A model generated the notes under the pieces. That model was not told the DNA's origin. It was given only the letters and a program-made list of their open reading frames with translations, and did not search any database. 64,000 bases of DNA from Methylosinus sp. C49 (GTDB lineage: Bacteria; Pseudomonadota; Alphaproteobacteria; Rhizobiales; Beijerinckiaceae): NCBI RefSeq assembly GCF_009936375.1, contig NZ_AP022335.1:1-64000 (forward strand). The letters run 5' to 3'. Made by a program: the position numbers and the translations under genes. This document shows positions 8,768 to 17,851 of the stretch, in pieces (the first letter of the stretch is position 1; every line of letters begins with the position of its first letter).

Positions 8768-9288
8768 ACTCGCAGAGCATGCCGATTGCTCGCCGAGGCG
8801 GCCGCGTGCTCAGCGTCGATCGCATGGGGCGGATCTGCGCGCAGATCCGCATCGCGGCATGGGCGCGGGCCTCGCACGGGCCTTTCGTCGAAAGTGGACT
8901 TGGAAATCGTGTTCTGCTTCTCGCCAATTTTCCGCCTTCAGCAGGCTCCCGACGGGACGATAATCGGCGATGGCGCGCTCGATTGGAAAGGCCGGCGAAG
9001 GGCGAGCTTCACGATCGAAGAGGTTGGTTGGTCGAAAACCCGGGCTTCCAGCGCCGTGAAGCCGAACAGGCTGATCAGCAACGGTAATCGGAACCCGGCG
9101 CCTCCAAGTCCGATCGATGCCTCCCGGAATTCTTACAGCCGAGACCGACGATCCGACGGGACGCGTTCTTCGTGACGGCTGTTCCTGATGACGCCGTAAT
9201 TTCAATCAGGTGCTACGGGGTCACGCTGATTGACGGGCCTTTGCCCGACCGTGATGATATAGGCAGCGATATCATTACGGATTCTCCG
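8768..9288. other. No supported gene
   Basis: This 521-base stretch follows the PepSY operon. Open frames on both strands exist (for example minus 8810-9205), but none has family-like sequence, a good ribosome site or a plausible start. A plus-strand segment at 8895-9060 looks protein-like (GTIIGDGALDWKGRRRASFT) yet begins and ends without signals. It may be gene debris. Confidence 0.4.
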
Positions 9289-9702
9289 ATGGATTCCCCG
9301 CCGATACGGCGACGATGGCGCGCTCGCGCAATTTTCGTGGGCTTGATCGCTCGTCTTTTCATAATCAGCAGCCTCGCTCATGTCGTCGCGGCTGCGTTCG
9401 GGGAAGCCGCCACCGGCGCCGGGCATGGCGCGTCATCGCTTCGAATGGTCGCCGATTGCGGGACGCCGCGCGCCGACAAGGTCCCTGCCGACGAGCGTCG
9501 AGACCATTGTGGGTGCTGTATTCTCTGTAGCGCTGGAACGCGTGACGGGGCGGCCGACTTCATCGCCGAGCCGAGAGGTTTTGCCCAGCTAGTCCCGCCT
9601 AAATCCAATGTGTCGACGATCTCCTTCGAGCCTCGTGTCGCTGACGTGCGGCGATGTGGATGGACGAGCTCCGGATCGCCGAGAGCGCCGCCGCGCGCCT
9701 AA
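9289..9702 (+). CDS. Small exported Cys-rich protein (DUF2946-like)
   Basis: The protein has 137 residues from ATG 9289; an upstream in-frame start at 9172 would add an uncharacteristic leader. It has a basic N-terminus, a single hydrophobic segment (FVGLIARLFIISSLAHVVAAAF) suited to be a signal or anchor, and then a periplasmic part with the cluster HCGCCILCSAGTRDG. The same HCCxxC-type cluster followed by a short helix occurs in two other proteins of this window (31489-31884 and 36659-37066), each just upstream of an outer-membrane protein gene. DUF2946 proteins are small, exported and often linked to copper genes. A metal-binding role is inferred; the weak ribosome site leaves the start uncertain. 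Confidence 0.5.
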   Translation: MDSPPIRRRWRARAIFVGLIARLFIISSLAHVVAAAFGEAATGAGHGASSLRMVADCGTPRADKVPADERRDHCGCCILCSAGTRDGAADFIAEPRGFAQLVPPKSNVSTISFEPRVADVRRCGWTSSGSPRAPPRA

Positions 9703-9841
9703 TTCCCGACCGTCCTCACTATTCGTGACGAGGCGCACACCGCGCTTCGAATGAATTATCGCGCCCGTTTTCGAGCCGATTGCGCAGGGCTCATCCAATT
9801 CGTTTCGGAATACGAGATTCTTACGATCGAGGCACGAGACA

Positions 9842-12058
9842 ATGAGATCGCTGATCCTTTTATCGGCGAGCGCTTCGGCGTTCGCTTTCGGAACGGCTTT
9901 GGCGGCCGATCTTCCACTGCGCGAATCCGCGCCCATTCTCCCGCTTCCGAAATGGGAAGGCTATTATGCGGGTCTCGATGCTGGAGGCATCGCGGCGAGC
10001 GCCGGCCCCATAGCCTTCACGACCGCGCCCGCAGTCACCGGAAAATATCTCACGGATCCGGCGATGTGGCCGACGCGCGCGCCGTTCTGGGCGACGCAAA
10101 ACGGCGAGCTGACCGGCGGCGGCGTCGCAGGGTTCCTCGGCGGCATTCAAATCGGCTATAATTATCGAAGCGAATATCTCGGTCCGCTCGTCGCCGGCGT
10201 CGAGGTCGATTTCCAGGGCGTCGGCGCCGGCAATCGAAATAGCAACGGCGCGACATTCGCTCGCAATATCCTCGTCAATGGCGACACTCTCTCCAATTCC
10301 GCGAGTGGAGCGTCGTCGCTGCAATATCTCGGCACGCTTCGCGGACGGCTCGGCTATCTCGTGGACCGGACCTTACTGGTCTACGCCACCGGCGGCTTTG
10401 CTTTCGGAGGGGTCGAGCACAAGATCGCGCTGTCGTCTCTCTACGCCAATGCGGTGGGCCTCCCTATACAGAATGCGATCGGCAGTCTCGCCACTCTGAC
10501 GCCGCAAACCGGCTGGACCGCCGGCGCCGGCGTCGAATGGATGTTCATGCCCGATTGGAGCCTCAAGGCGGAGTATCTCTATTTTTCCTTGGATGGCGGA
10601 AAAGTCCGCACCGCCTCGCAAGCCTATCCGCTCGCCGCGAACGCATTCGGCGGCGCCAATGGCGTGCCGGCGGACTGGACCAGCTCGGTCGTCTCGTCTC
10701 CGCGCATGAGTGGCAGCATCGCGCGCATCGGGCTCAACTATCATTTCGCTTCGAGTGTCGCCGCCGTGGGACATGGAGGCGGCGCCTCGCACGGACAGGA
10801 GGGCGGCGGCGCCGAGTCCCATGGCGGCGACGGCGACGGAATGCAGAAGGGCGGCGAGGGCCATGCGAGCGAGGGCCATGCGAGCGCGGGCGCGCGGGGA
10901 CGACATGGCGCGGGCGGGATGCATGGGGGCAAAAGCAAAGGTGCGAGCCATGTCGCCGACGCTGCGGCGGGGGGACACAAAGGGGCGGCCGGACACGAAG
11001 GAGCGGGCGGCGGGAAAGAGGGGCATGACGGGGAGCATAAAGGCAAGGTCCATACGGTCGTGCCGGCGGGCGTCTATGGCGCGCATATGGTCGGCGCCGG
11101 AGAGATGCGTTTCGCCTATACGCCGAGCTACGGCGTGATGCGGGGCAATTACATCGGGAGCTCGACGATCGCGCCCTATCAGGTGACGCAGATTCCTTGG
11201 GTTCCGAACAGCGTCTTCGCTCTGCCGAACTTCTTTGCGGCCAATCCGACGCGAACGCTGCGAAACGCTCCCGACAATATGAAAATGCAAATGCACATGT
11301 TCCATGGAATGTTCGGGGTCACGGACTGGTTCAACGTCATGGTCATGGGGTCCTTGTCCGACAAGAACATGAGCATGACCGTTTTCAAGGGGCCGAACGG
11401 ATCGACGCCGCTCGGCCCGACCAATTCCGCGACGCAGGGCTGGGGCGACACAATGCTGCAGGGGCTCGTCCGCCTCTATGAGGACGACATTCACCACCTA
11501 CATGTGAATCTCGGCCTCAGCCTGCCGACAGGAAGCATTTCCGAGGAGATCATCCACATGCATCCCTCGGGAGTGTTCTTCCAGAAGCGCGCCTATTACG
11601 GATTGCAGCTCGGAACGGGAACCTATGATGGATTGTTCGGCTTCACCTATAGGGGAAAAGTGGACGCATGGTCTTGGGGCGTCATCTATCGGGGACGCGC
11701 AGCGCTCGGAGAGAACCACTCCGGCTATCTCAGGGGATTATCGAACGAGATCTCGGCTTGGGGCGCCTATGATATCGCATCCGGTCTCGCTGCGACTGGC
11801 CGCGTGGCTGCGACGATATGGGACCGCATCTATGGTCATGACGTGCTGATCTGGGGCGCGCAGCAAGGAACGGTTCCCGATTATCAAGGCGGCGAACGCG
11901 TCAAGCTTCTCGGGGGCTTCGAATATCTTCTGAAGTCCGAAGGCATGAAGCCGGTTCGGATCGCAGTCGAGGCGGGAGCGCCTATCTATCAGCGATTGAA
12001 TGGCCCCCAGCTGGGGCAGTCTTGGGAGCTCAACACGGCGTTGAATTTCGGATTTTGA
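9842..12058 (+). CDS. Two-part outer-membrane protein: Omp25-like barrel, His/Gly-rich linker, second barrel-like domain
   Basis: The protein has 738 residues. Signal peptide: residues 1-21, cleaved before ADLPL as in Omp25/RopB porin-like proteins. Residues 35-305 form the first barrel (WEGYYAGLDAGGI; GGIQIGYNYR; GRLGYLVDRTLLVYATGGFAFG; WSLKAEYLYFSL; IGLNYHFAS). Residues about 309-400 are a low-complexity linker rich in Gly, His, Ala and Glu (GEGHASEGHASAGARGRHGA). Residues about 407-738 are a second beta-rich domain with Met/His clusters (NMKMQMHMFHGMFG; DKNMSM) and the pattern of transporter-like outer-membrane proteins. It sits 39 bases before feoAB, suggesting an entry or holding role for divalent iron or copper at the outer membrane. 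I know of no named family with this full architecture. Confidence 0.75.
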   Translation: MRSLILLSASASAFAFGTALAADLPLRESAPILPLPKWEGYYAGLDAGGIAASAGPIAFTTAPAVTGKYLTDPAMWPTRAPFWATQNGELTGGGVAGFLGGIQIGYNYRSEYLGPLVAGVEVDFQGVGAGNRNSNGATFARNILVNGDTLSNSASGASSLQYLGTLRGRLGYLVDRTLLVYATGGFAFGGVEHKIALSSLYANAVGLPIQNAIGSLATLTPQTGWTAGAGVEWMFMPDWSLKAEYLYFSLDGGKVRTASQAYPLAANAFGGANGVPADWTSSVVSSPRMSGSIARIGLNYHFASSVAAVGHGGGASHGQEGGGAESHGGDGDGMQKGGEGHASEGHASAGARGRHGAGGMHGGKSKGASHVADAAAGGHKGAAGHEGAGGGKEGHDGEHKGKVHTVVPAGVYGAHMVGAGEMRFAYTPSYGVMRGNYIGSSTIAPYQVTQIPWVPNSVFALPNFFAANPTRTLRNAPDNMKMQMHMFHGMFGVTDWFNVMVMGSLSDKNMSMTVFKGPNGSTPLGPTNSATQGWGDTMLQGLVRLYEDDIHHLHVNLGLSLPTGSISEEIIHMHPSGVFFQKRAYYGLQLGTGTYDGLFGFTYRGKVDAWSWGVIYRGRAALGENHSGYLRGLSNEISAWGAYDIASGLAATGRVAATIWDRIYGHDVLIWGAQQGTVPDYQGGERVKLLGGFEYLLKSEGMKPVRIAVEAGAPIYQRLNGPQLGQSWELNTALNFGF

Positions 12059-12097
12059 CGAAACATGACGTGAGCTCGACATCGCGAGGCGGCGACG

Positions 12098-15000
12098 ATG
12101 AGCATTGGTTTCAGCGAACTGAAAGTCGGGGATCGAGGCCGAGTCATAGGCTTCGATCGAGGAAATGCGGCTCATCGACAGAAGCTGTTGTCGATGGGCC
12201 TCACTCCGGGCGCCGAATTCACGGTGGTCCGCGTCGCCCCTCTCGGCGATCCCGTCGAAATTCGCGTGCGCGGCGCAGATTTGAGCCTGCGCAGCGACGA
12301 AGCTTCGGCGCTGATGGTCGAGCGTATCGACGCGCCGGCGACGCTCGAGCCGGAGAACGCCGTCACGATCGCGATCGTCGGCAATCCGAACTGTGGCAAA
12401 ACGACGCTGTTCAACGGCCTGACCGGCGCCCATCAGCGCGTCGGGAACTGGGGCGGCGTCACTGTCGAGAAGAAGGTCGGCGCATTCGATTTCGCGGGCC
12501 GGAGCTATCGCGTCGTCGATCTGCCGGGAATCTATTCGCTGGACGCGCATGACGAAGCATCGTCCGTCGATGAGAGCATCGCGCGCGATTACATTCTCTC
12601 CGGCGAAGCGGATATCGTCATCAATATCATCGACGCGTCCAATCTCGAGCATGGACTCTATCTGACGACGCAACTGCTGGAAATGGCCGCGCCTGTGGCC
12701 GTCGTCCTCAATGTGATGGACGACCTCGACGAGCGCGAGGCGCGCATTGATGCGGAGGCGGTGCGGCGTCGCCTCGATCGTCCCGTCGCCGCGGTCGTCG
12801 TGACGCGTCGAAAGCAATTGGACGGTCTCGAGGCCGAGATCGAGCGATGGGTCCGTGAAAGGACGCCGTCGAGCTTCTCGCTGGACTATCCCCCGGCCAT
12901 CGAGAACGCGATTGCGGAATTGGCGCGCGAGATTGGCGCGACGCAATCGAGCGGTCTCGATCCGCGATGGCTGGCGCTTCGCTTGCTCGAGGGCGACGGC
13001 TTCGCCGCGAGCAAGGTCGCGCCGCAGATCAGAGAGACACAGGCGCGTCTCGTCGAAAAAATAGAGAGCGAGACGCAGAGCGATCCCGACACGCTCATCG
13101 CGGACGCTCGCTATCGTTTTGCGCATGGCCTCGCCGAGGAGGCGCTCGCCGCACGCCCGGCGACGCGCGTCACCGCCTCCGATCTCATCGACCGCCTCGC
13201 GTTGAATCGCTTTCTCGGAATTCCGATCTTTCTCGCCGTGATGTATTGCCTGTTCTGGTTCACCATCGCGCTCGGCCGGGCGTTCCGGCCATTCTTCGTG
13301 ATGATGTCGGAAACCTTCTTCGTCGAGGGGCCGCGCTATCTTCTCGGCGAGATCGGCAGCCCGAAATGGCTGACCGCGATACAGGCCGATGGGCTCGGCA
13401 ACGGCCTGCTGCAGGTCGTGACCTTCATTCCCATCATCGGCTTTCTCTATCTCTTCGTGTCCATGCTCGAAGAGTCCGGCTACATGTCGCGCGCCAATTT
13501 CGTCATGGACCGGCTGATGAAATCTCTCGGCCTGCCGGGCAACGCCTTCATTCCCATGGTCGTCGGCTTCGGATGCAATGTTCCGGCGATCATGGCGACG
13601 CGCACGATGGAGCGCCCGCGCGACCGCATCGTGGCGGTGCTGATGAGCCCGTTCATGAGCTGCGGCGGCCGTCTCGCCGTCTATACGGTGTTCGCCGCGG
13701 CCTTCTTTCCCTTGCATGGACAGCTCGTCGTCTTCGGCATTTACCTGCTCGGCATTCTCTTCGCGATGCTCACCTCTTTGCTGATGAAATTCAGCCTATT
13801 GCCGGAAGAGCGGTCGCTGCATGTGTTGACGCTGCCGTCCTATCATTGGCCCAAGCTGCGCAACGTGCTGATCAATTCCTGGATCCGGCTGAAGATGTTC
13901 CTCTTCAAGGTCGGCAGATACATCATACCGCTGGTGTTTCTGGTGAAGATTCTGAGCGCCTGGGGAACGGACGGCTCTTTCGATCGCAGGCCGATCGAGC
14001 AGTCGATGCTCGCGGCGGGCGGCCGCGCGATCACGCCGATCCTGGCGCCGATGGGCGTCACGCAGGACAATTGGCCGGCGACCGTCGCGCTGCTGACCGG
14101 CGTGCTGCACAAGGTCGTCATCGTGAGCACGCTCAGCTCGATCTATCTGGAGCAGGCCCAGCACGCGCCTTCTGTCTCGCCAGAGCGCCCCCAAGAGACG
14201 CCCGTAGCGGCGCGCGCCGCCGCCACAAATGTGAGTCCGCCGGAAGCGAAAGCGATCGAAGCGGAGACGCCGAGCCCCGAGAGCCGGAGCGCCGAGCCGC
14301 CGAAGCGCGAGGCCGAGCGGGAAGGCGCGCTCGACGAGGCGGAGGCGAAAGCGCGCATTACGGCCTTGTGGCGCGGCGCGGCCTCGGCGCAAGCCTTCGC
14401 CGCCGCGGTGGCGGAGGCTAAATGGAGTCTCGCACGCGGCGATCGCCGGGATCTCGTCCTGATCGATCCACAAGGCGACGCGCATCCGCTCGTCGGCAGC
14501 GTCGAAGGCGTCGGCGCGAAGGACATCCGCAAGCGCATGGCCCGCTTCGATTCCAAGGTTCTGCCGAGTGTCGACGTGGCCCAGGAGAAGGCGCGCACGG
14601 CCATTGCCGAAGAACGAGCGCGAGCCGCCGCCGAGCGCGCGGCCGCGGTTCCACCTGCGCCCGCTCATGCGGCCGAGCCGAAACACGAGGCGACGGAGCA
14701 TGCGCCGCCGGTGGCGACCGAGCAGGCGCATGAGCGCCACAGGCGGCAGAGCGCCGCTCCGTCCGGCGCGGGCGCGCATCAGACGTCGCCTGTGGCGGGG
14801 AAAGGTTTCGACCTGCGAGAAAGGCTGTATCGCGCAGCAATGACCGTTCCGCGAAATCTCGTCGCGCTGGTGGGAATCGGAGAGCCGGTGCGCCTGCATG
14901 GAGCCGCGGCCGGACTCGCCCCCGCTCTGGCGACGCGGTTCGACGGCAAAGTCGGAGCGCTCGCCTACCTTGTCCTGCTGCTGTGCTATCCGTGCATCGC

Positions 15001-15247
15001 GACCACGGCCGCAACCGCTCGCGAGACGAGCCGACGATGGACGGGCTTCATGGTGTTCTGGACGCTGAGCCTCGGCTATGGCGCCGCCGTCCTCTTCTAT
15101 CAAATCGGAACATTCGTATCGCATCCCTCTTCGTCCGCGGCATGGATCATCGGCGTCCTGGCCTATTTCGTCCTTCTGGGCGCCGGGAGCTTCTATGTCG
15201 GACCACATCCGAAGACCGTCCCCTCAAATGCGCATGTCGAAGTCTGA
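12098..15247 (+). CDS. feoB: FeoA-FeoB fusion, ferrous iron transporter with long insertion
   Basis: The protein has 1049 residues; usual FeoB is about 700-800. FeoA (SH3-like): residues 5-75. FeoB G-domain: G1 GNPNCGKT at 95-102, switch GVTVEKK, G3 DLPG, G4 NVMD. The membrane part includes the Gate motifs (GYMSRANFVMDRLMKSLGLPG; GFGCNVPAIMATRTMERPRDR; SPFMSCGGRLAVYTVFAAAFF). At about residues 685-900 a charged Ala/Glu/Pro-rich insertion interrupts the family pattern. Inside it is a short folded-looking piece (LVLIDPQGDAHPLVGSVEGVG; DIRKRMARFDSK). Membrane segments then resume (ALAYLVLLLCYPCIATTAAT). It imports Fe2+ across the inner membrane. It is coupled to feoC (TGATG overlap) and preceded by the two-part outer-membrane protein. 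Confidence 0.93.
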   Translation: MSIGFSELKVGDRGRVIGFDRGNAAHRQKLLSMGLTPGAEFTVVRVAPLGDPVEIRVRGADLSLRSDEASALMVERIDAPATLEPENAVTIAIVGNPNCGKTTLFNGLTGAHQRVGNWGGVTVEKKVGAFDFAGRSYRVVDLPGIYSLDAHDEASSVDESIARDYILSGEADIVINIIDASNLEHGLYLTTQLLEMAAPVAVVLNVMDDLDEREARIDAEAVRRRLDRPVAAVVVTRRKQLDGLEAEIERWVRERTPSSFSLDYPPAIENAIAELAREIGATQSSGLDPRWLALRLLEGDGFAASKVAPQIRETQARLVEKIESETQSDPDTLIADARYRFAHGLAEEALAARPATRVTASDLIDRLALNRFLGIPIFLAVMYCLFWFTIALGRAFRPFFVMMSETFFVEGPRYLLGEIGSPKWLTAIQADGLGNGLLQVVTFIPIIGFLYLFVSMLEESGYMSRANFVMDRLMKSLGLPGNAFIPMVVGFGCNVPAIMATRTMERPRDRIVAVLMSPFMSCGGRLAVYTVFAAAFFPLHGQLVVFGIYLLGILFAMLTSLLMKFSLLPEERSLHVLTLPSYHWPKLRNVLINSWIRLKMFLFKVGRYIIPLVFLVKILSAWGTDGSFDRRPIEQSMLAAGGRAITPILAPMGVTQDNWPATVALLTGVLHKVVIVSTLSSIYLEQAQHAPSVSPERPQETPVAARAAATNVSPPEAKAIEAETPSPESRSAEPPKREAEREGALDEAEAKARITALWRGAASAQAFAAAVAEAKWSLARGDRRDLVLIDPQGDAHPLVGSVEGVGAKDIRKRMARFDSKVLPSVDVAQEKARTAIAEERARAAAERAAAVPPAPAHAAEPKHEATEHAPPVATEQAHERHRRQSAAPSGAGAHQTSPVAGKGFDLRERLYRAAMTVPRNLVALVGIGEPVRLHGAAAGLAPALATRFDGKVGALAYLVLLLCYPCIATTAATARETSRRWTGFMVFWTLSLGYGAAVLFYQIGTFVSHPSSSAAWIIGVLAYFVLLGAGSFYVGPHPKTVPSNAHVEV

Positions 15248-15558
15248 TGCTCATCGAGCTCGCAGATTTTCTGGCGTCTCGGAAAGAGGCGACGGTCAGC
15301 GACGTCGCCGCGCATTTCGACATAGCGCCGCAGACGGCGCGCGCGCTGCTCGAACATTGGGTTCGCAAGCGGAGGGCTGCGCGGATCGACCTGGAACAAT
15401 GTCGGCAATGCGCCATTCACTGCGGCAAATCCTGGCAGGCCTATCGATGGATCGAAGAACGCGCGGACCGGCCTGACGGAATTGCGACGCCAGAGTGGGA
15501 AGCCGATGAGGACCATGGTGGACGACACTCGATCTCGAAAGGGAGAAAAGATGAATAA
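15247..15558 (+). CDS. feoC: FeoC-like winged-helix protein with Cys cluster
   Basis: The protein has 103 residues; its ATG overlaps the feoB stop. The N-terminal winged helix (LIELADFLASRKEATVSDVA; HFDIAPQTARALLEHWVRK) is followed by CRQCAIHCG, three Cys in C-x2-C-x3-C spacing, placed where FeoC proteins carry the cysteines of an oxygen-sensitive Fe-S cluster. FeoC binds FeoB and modulates its stability or activity. The aromatic follow-up (SWQAYRWI) also fits FeoC. The C-terminal charged tail (EDHGGRHSISKGRKDE) is long for the family. It overlaps the next gene by 8 bases. Confidence 0.8.
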   Translation: MLIELADFLASRKEATVSDVAAHFDIAPQTARALLEHWVRKRRAARIDLEQCRQCAIHCGKSWQAYRWIEERADRPDGIATPEWEADEDHGGRHSISKGRKDE

Positions 15559-16282
15559 CGCTATTCGCGCGGCGTTCGCCGCTTTCGCGCTGATCGGCGT
15601 CGGCGCCGTCGGGCCTCTCTCGCTCGCGCAGACCACAGCGCCGATGGAGCATGGCGGCAAAGGCGACCGTCACGGCGATCATGCCGGCCCTTCTTCCGAC
15701 GGGGCGTTTCACAAACGCTTCGACGATGCGGCCAAATGGGCGAAAAAATTCGACGACCCGGAGCGCGACGCCTGGCAGAAGCCGGAGAAGGTCGTCGACG
15801 CGCTGCACCTCGATCGCGCCGCGCGCGTGGCGGATATCGGAGCCGGCACAGGCTATTTCAGCGTTCGGATCGCCAAGCGCATTCCGAACGGCAAGCTCTA
15901 TTCGGCCGATGTCGAGCCCGATATGGTGGCTTATCTCGGCGAAAGAGCCGCGCGTGAACGCCTCTCCAATCTCACGCCCGTACAGTCCAGTCCCGACAAG
16001 GCGAATCTTCCCGAGCCCGTCGACCTCGCTCTCGTCGTCGACACCTATCATCATATCGGAAATCGCACGCAATATTTCTCCGCGCTCAAATCGTCGTTGC
16101 GGCCGAAGGGACGACTGGCGATCATCGACTTCAAGGCCGACTCGCCGGATGGCCCGCCCGTGGAACACCGAATTCCGCCCGAGAAAGTGACGAAGGAGCT
16201 CGAAGCCGCCGGCTATTCTCTGGTCGAGAAGCACGACTTCCTGCCGCGGCAATATTTCCTCGTCTATCAGAAGCGCGATTGA
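15551..16282 (+). CDS. Exported class I SAM-dependent methyltransferase
   Basis: The protein has 243 residues from ATG 15551 with a GGGAGAAAAG ribosome site; the longer frame from 15482 lies inside feoC. A signal peptide (AAFAAFALIGVGAVGPLSLAQ) is followed by a His/Gly-rich stretch (MEHGGKGDRHGDHAG). The methyltransferase fold shows motif I VADIGAGTGYFSVRIA, motif II YSADVEPDMVAYL, motif III LALVVDTYHHI, and post-motif RLAIIDFK. Exported methyltransferases of this type occur in proteobacteria, but SAM is cytosolic, so substrate and site of action are unclear. Its overlap with feoC and with the next gene makes it part of the feo transcript. Confidence 0.8.
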   Translation: MNNAIRAAFAAFALIGVGAVGPLSLAQTTAPMEHGGKGDRHGDHAGPSSDGAFHKRFDDAAKWAKKFDDPERDAWQKPEKVVDALHLDRAARVADIGAGTGYFSVRIAKRIPNGKLYSADVEPDMVAYLGERAARERLSNLTPVQSSPDKANLPEPVDLALVVDTYHHIGNRTQYFSALKSSLRPKGRLAIIDFKADSPDGPPVEHRIPPEKVTKELEAAGYSLVEKHDFLPRQYFLVYQKRD

Positions 16283-17637
16283 TGGGCGCGTCTTTCGAGC
16301 CCGCCGCCGATGGCCACGCGTCCGGCGGCGAGCGGGGACCGCGCAAGGGGAAGCTTCTCGGCTTTTCCGGCGCAGTCGCGCTCGTCATCGCCAATACGAT
16401 CGGAACGGGGGTCTTCACGACCTCGGGCTTCGCTCTGGCGGATCTCGGCGAGCCGGGCTTCGTCATGCTCTCCTGGCTGATCGGCGGCCTTTATGCGCTC
16501 GCGGGCGTCGTGATCTACTCCGACCTCGCCGCCGAATTTCCAGAGTCCGGCGGCGAATATGTCTTCTTGCGAAACACTCTGCATCCTGCGTTGGGCTCCG
16601 TGGCGGGATGGATTTCTCTCGTCGCGGGATTCACCACGCCGATCGCCGTAGCGGCGCTCGGCGCGCAACTCTATCTGGCCCGCGCCGGCGGTCCCGGCGC
16701 GGCGGCGCCATGGGTCGCCACACTCATCGTGATCGGCCTCGGCCTGCTCCATGCCGGCGCGCCCGCCAAGGGCGTCGCATTCCAAAATCTCGCGGTCCTG
16801 ATCAAAATCTGCGCGATCGTCGCGTTCATCGCCTTCGGCGCGCCCGTGGCGGGCGCCGCGTTCGCCGCCGCGCCTCCGCCTTCGCTCGAAAGCTTCCCGC
16901 TCCTCGCCTTCGCCGGATCGCTGGTGTGGATATCCTATGCCTATTCGGGCTGGAACGCCGCAGTCTATGTCACGGGAGACATCGATGGCGGCGGCCGCAC
17001 GGTGGAACGGGCGCTCTATTCGGGAACGCTTCTCGTCATCGCGCTCTACCTCGGAGTGAGCGCTGTCATCCTCTATGGCGCGCCGCCGGAACAAATCCGC
17101 GGCGTCGCCGAATCCGGCGCGCTCGCCGCGCTGGCGATCGGCGGTCCGCGCGCGGAACAGGCCTTGAGCGCGCTCATCGCACTCGCGCTCGTCACCTCGG
17201 CGTCGTCCATGCTGCTGAGCGGACCGCGCGTCTATGCGAGAATGGCGAGCGACGGCGTTCTCCCCGCCGCATTCGGTCGACTGGATGGCGATTATCCGCG
17301 CTTCGCGATACTGGCGCAGGCGACATTCAGCCTCATCGTCATTTGGAGTGGAGGCCTTCGCGATCTCCTTGAGTTCGCCGGCGTCACGCTGAGCCTTTCG
17401 GCGGGCGCAGTCGTCGTCGGATGGCTTCGACAACAAATGCGCCGCATCCTAGCACGGGACAAGCTTCTCGAGATATGCGCCGCCGTCGTGTTTCTGTCGA
17501 CGACGGCAGGCATCATGATCTCCGCGCTGATCATGCGGCCGGCCTCGGCGATCGCCGCCGCCTTGCTGATCGGCGTCGGCCTTTTGGCTTACGCATTGGG
17601 CCGCCCGAGGGCGAATTCGGTAAATCGACGCGTTTAG
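16282..17637 (+). CDS. APC-family amino acid permease
   Basis: The protein has 451 residues; its ATG overlaps the stop of the methyltransferase gene, so the two are translationally coupled. About 12 membrane segments are visible. The first carries the APC substrate motif (AVALVIANTIGTGVFTTSGF), and segment 6 the second substrate motif (AFAGSLVWISYAYSGWNAAVY). This is the amino acid/polyamine/organocation superfamily; the specificity cannot be read from the sequence. Its place at the end of a feo-type transcript is unusual. No terminator was seen immediately downstream. Confidence 0.85.
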   Translation: MGASFEPAADGHASGGERGPRKGKLLGFSGAVALVIANTIGTGVFTTSGFALADLGEPGFVMLSWLIGGLYALAGVVIYSDLAAEFPESGGEYVFLRNTLHPALGSVAGWISLVAGFTTPIAVAALGAQLYLARAGGPGAAAPWVATLIVIGLGLLHAGAPAKGVAFQNLAVLIKICAIVAFIAFGAPVAGAAFAAAPPPSLESFPLLAFAGSLVWISYAYSGWNAAVYVTGDIDGGGRTVERALYSGTLLVIALYLGVSAVILYGAPPEQIRGVAESGALAALAIGGPRAEQALSALIALALVTSASSMLLSGPRVYARMASDGVLPAAFGRLDGDYPRFAILAQATFSLIVIWSGGLRDLLEFAGVTLSLSAGAVVVGWLRQQMRRILARDKLLEICAAVVFLSTTAGIMISALIMRPASAIAAALLIGVGLLAYALGRPRANSVNRRV

Positions 17638-17767
17638 AGCGTATTCGACGCCATCGGCCATTTCTGAACGTCGGGAAATCGCGATCGCCACATCGCGACG
17701 ATCCGCGATGCTTGTCGCGCAACGAATTTCGAAATCGCCGCGCCCGACGGTGAGGACCGGTTGTCGC

Positions 17768-17786
17768 ATTGGACGTTTTGTCCAAT
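17768..17786. promoter_or_regulatory. Palindromic candidate operator upstream of the bd-like oxidase operon
   Basis: Perfect 7-bp arms ATTGGAC and GTCCAAT are separated by 5 bases, centred 75 bases before the start at 17852. The 215-base gap has no other strong dyad. The sequence differs from an FNR box (TTGAT-N4-ATCAA). The regulator is unknown; RegA encoded in the same operon is one candidate. Confidence 0.45.
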
Positions 17787-17851
17787 CCCGGCTCCGCCCG
17801 GCTTTGCGATAGTCAGAGCGAACAATCCGTCATAAGCGAGAAAGCCGGACG

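Noticed and set aside
8810-9205. Minus-strand open frame in the gap after the PepSY operon
   Set aside because: No start signal, no recognisable domain; kept as unassigned gap.
9172-9288. Upstream in-frame extension of the CCxxC protein at 9289
   Set aside because: The extension places a polar 39-residue leader before the signal segment, unlike its two relatives.
11738-13717. Long minus-strand open frame (659 residues) across the end of the outer-membrane protein gene and feoB
   Set aside because: It is the antisense shadow of GC-rich codons; the sequence is rich in Arg, His and Asp with no family motif, and the plus strand has clear genes.
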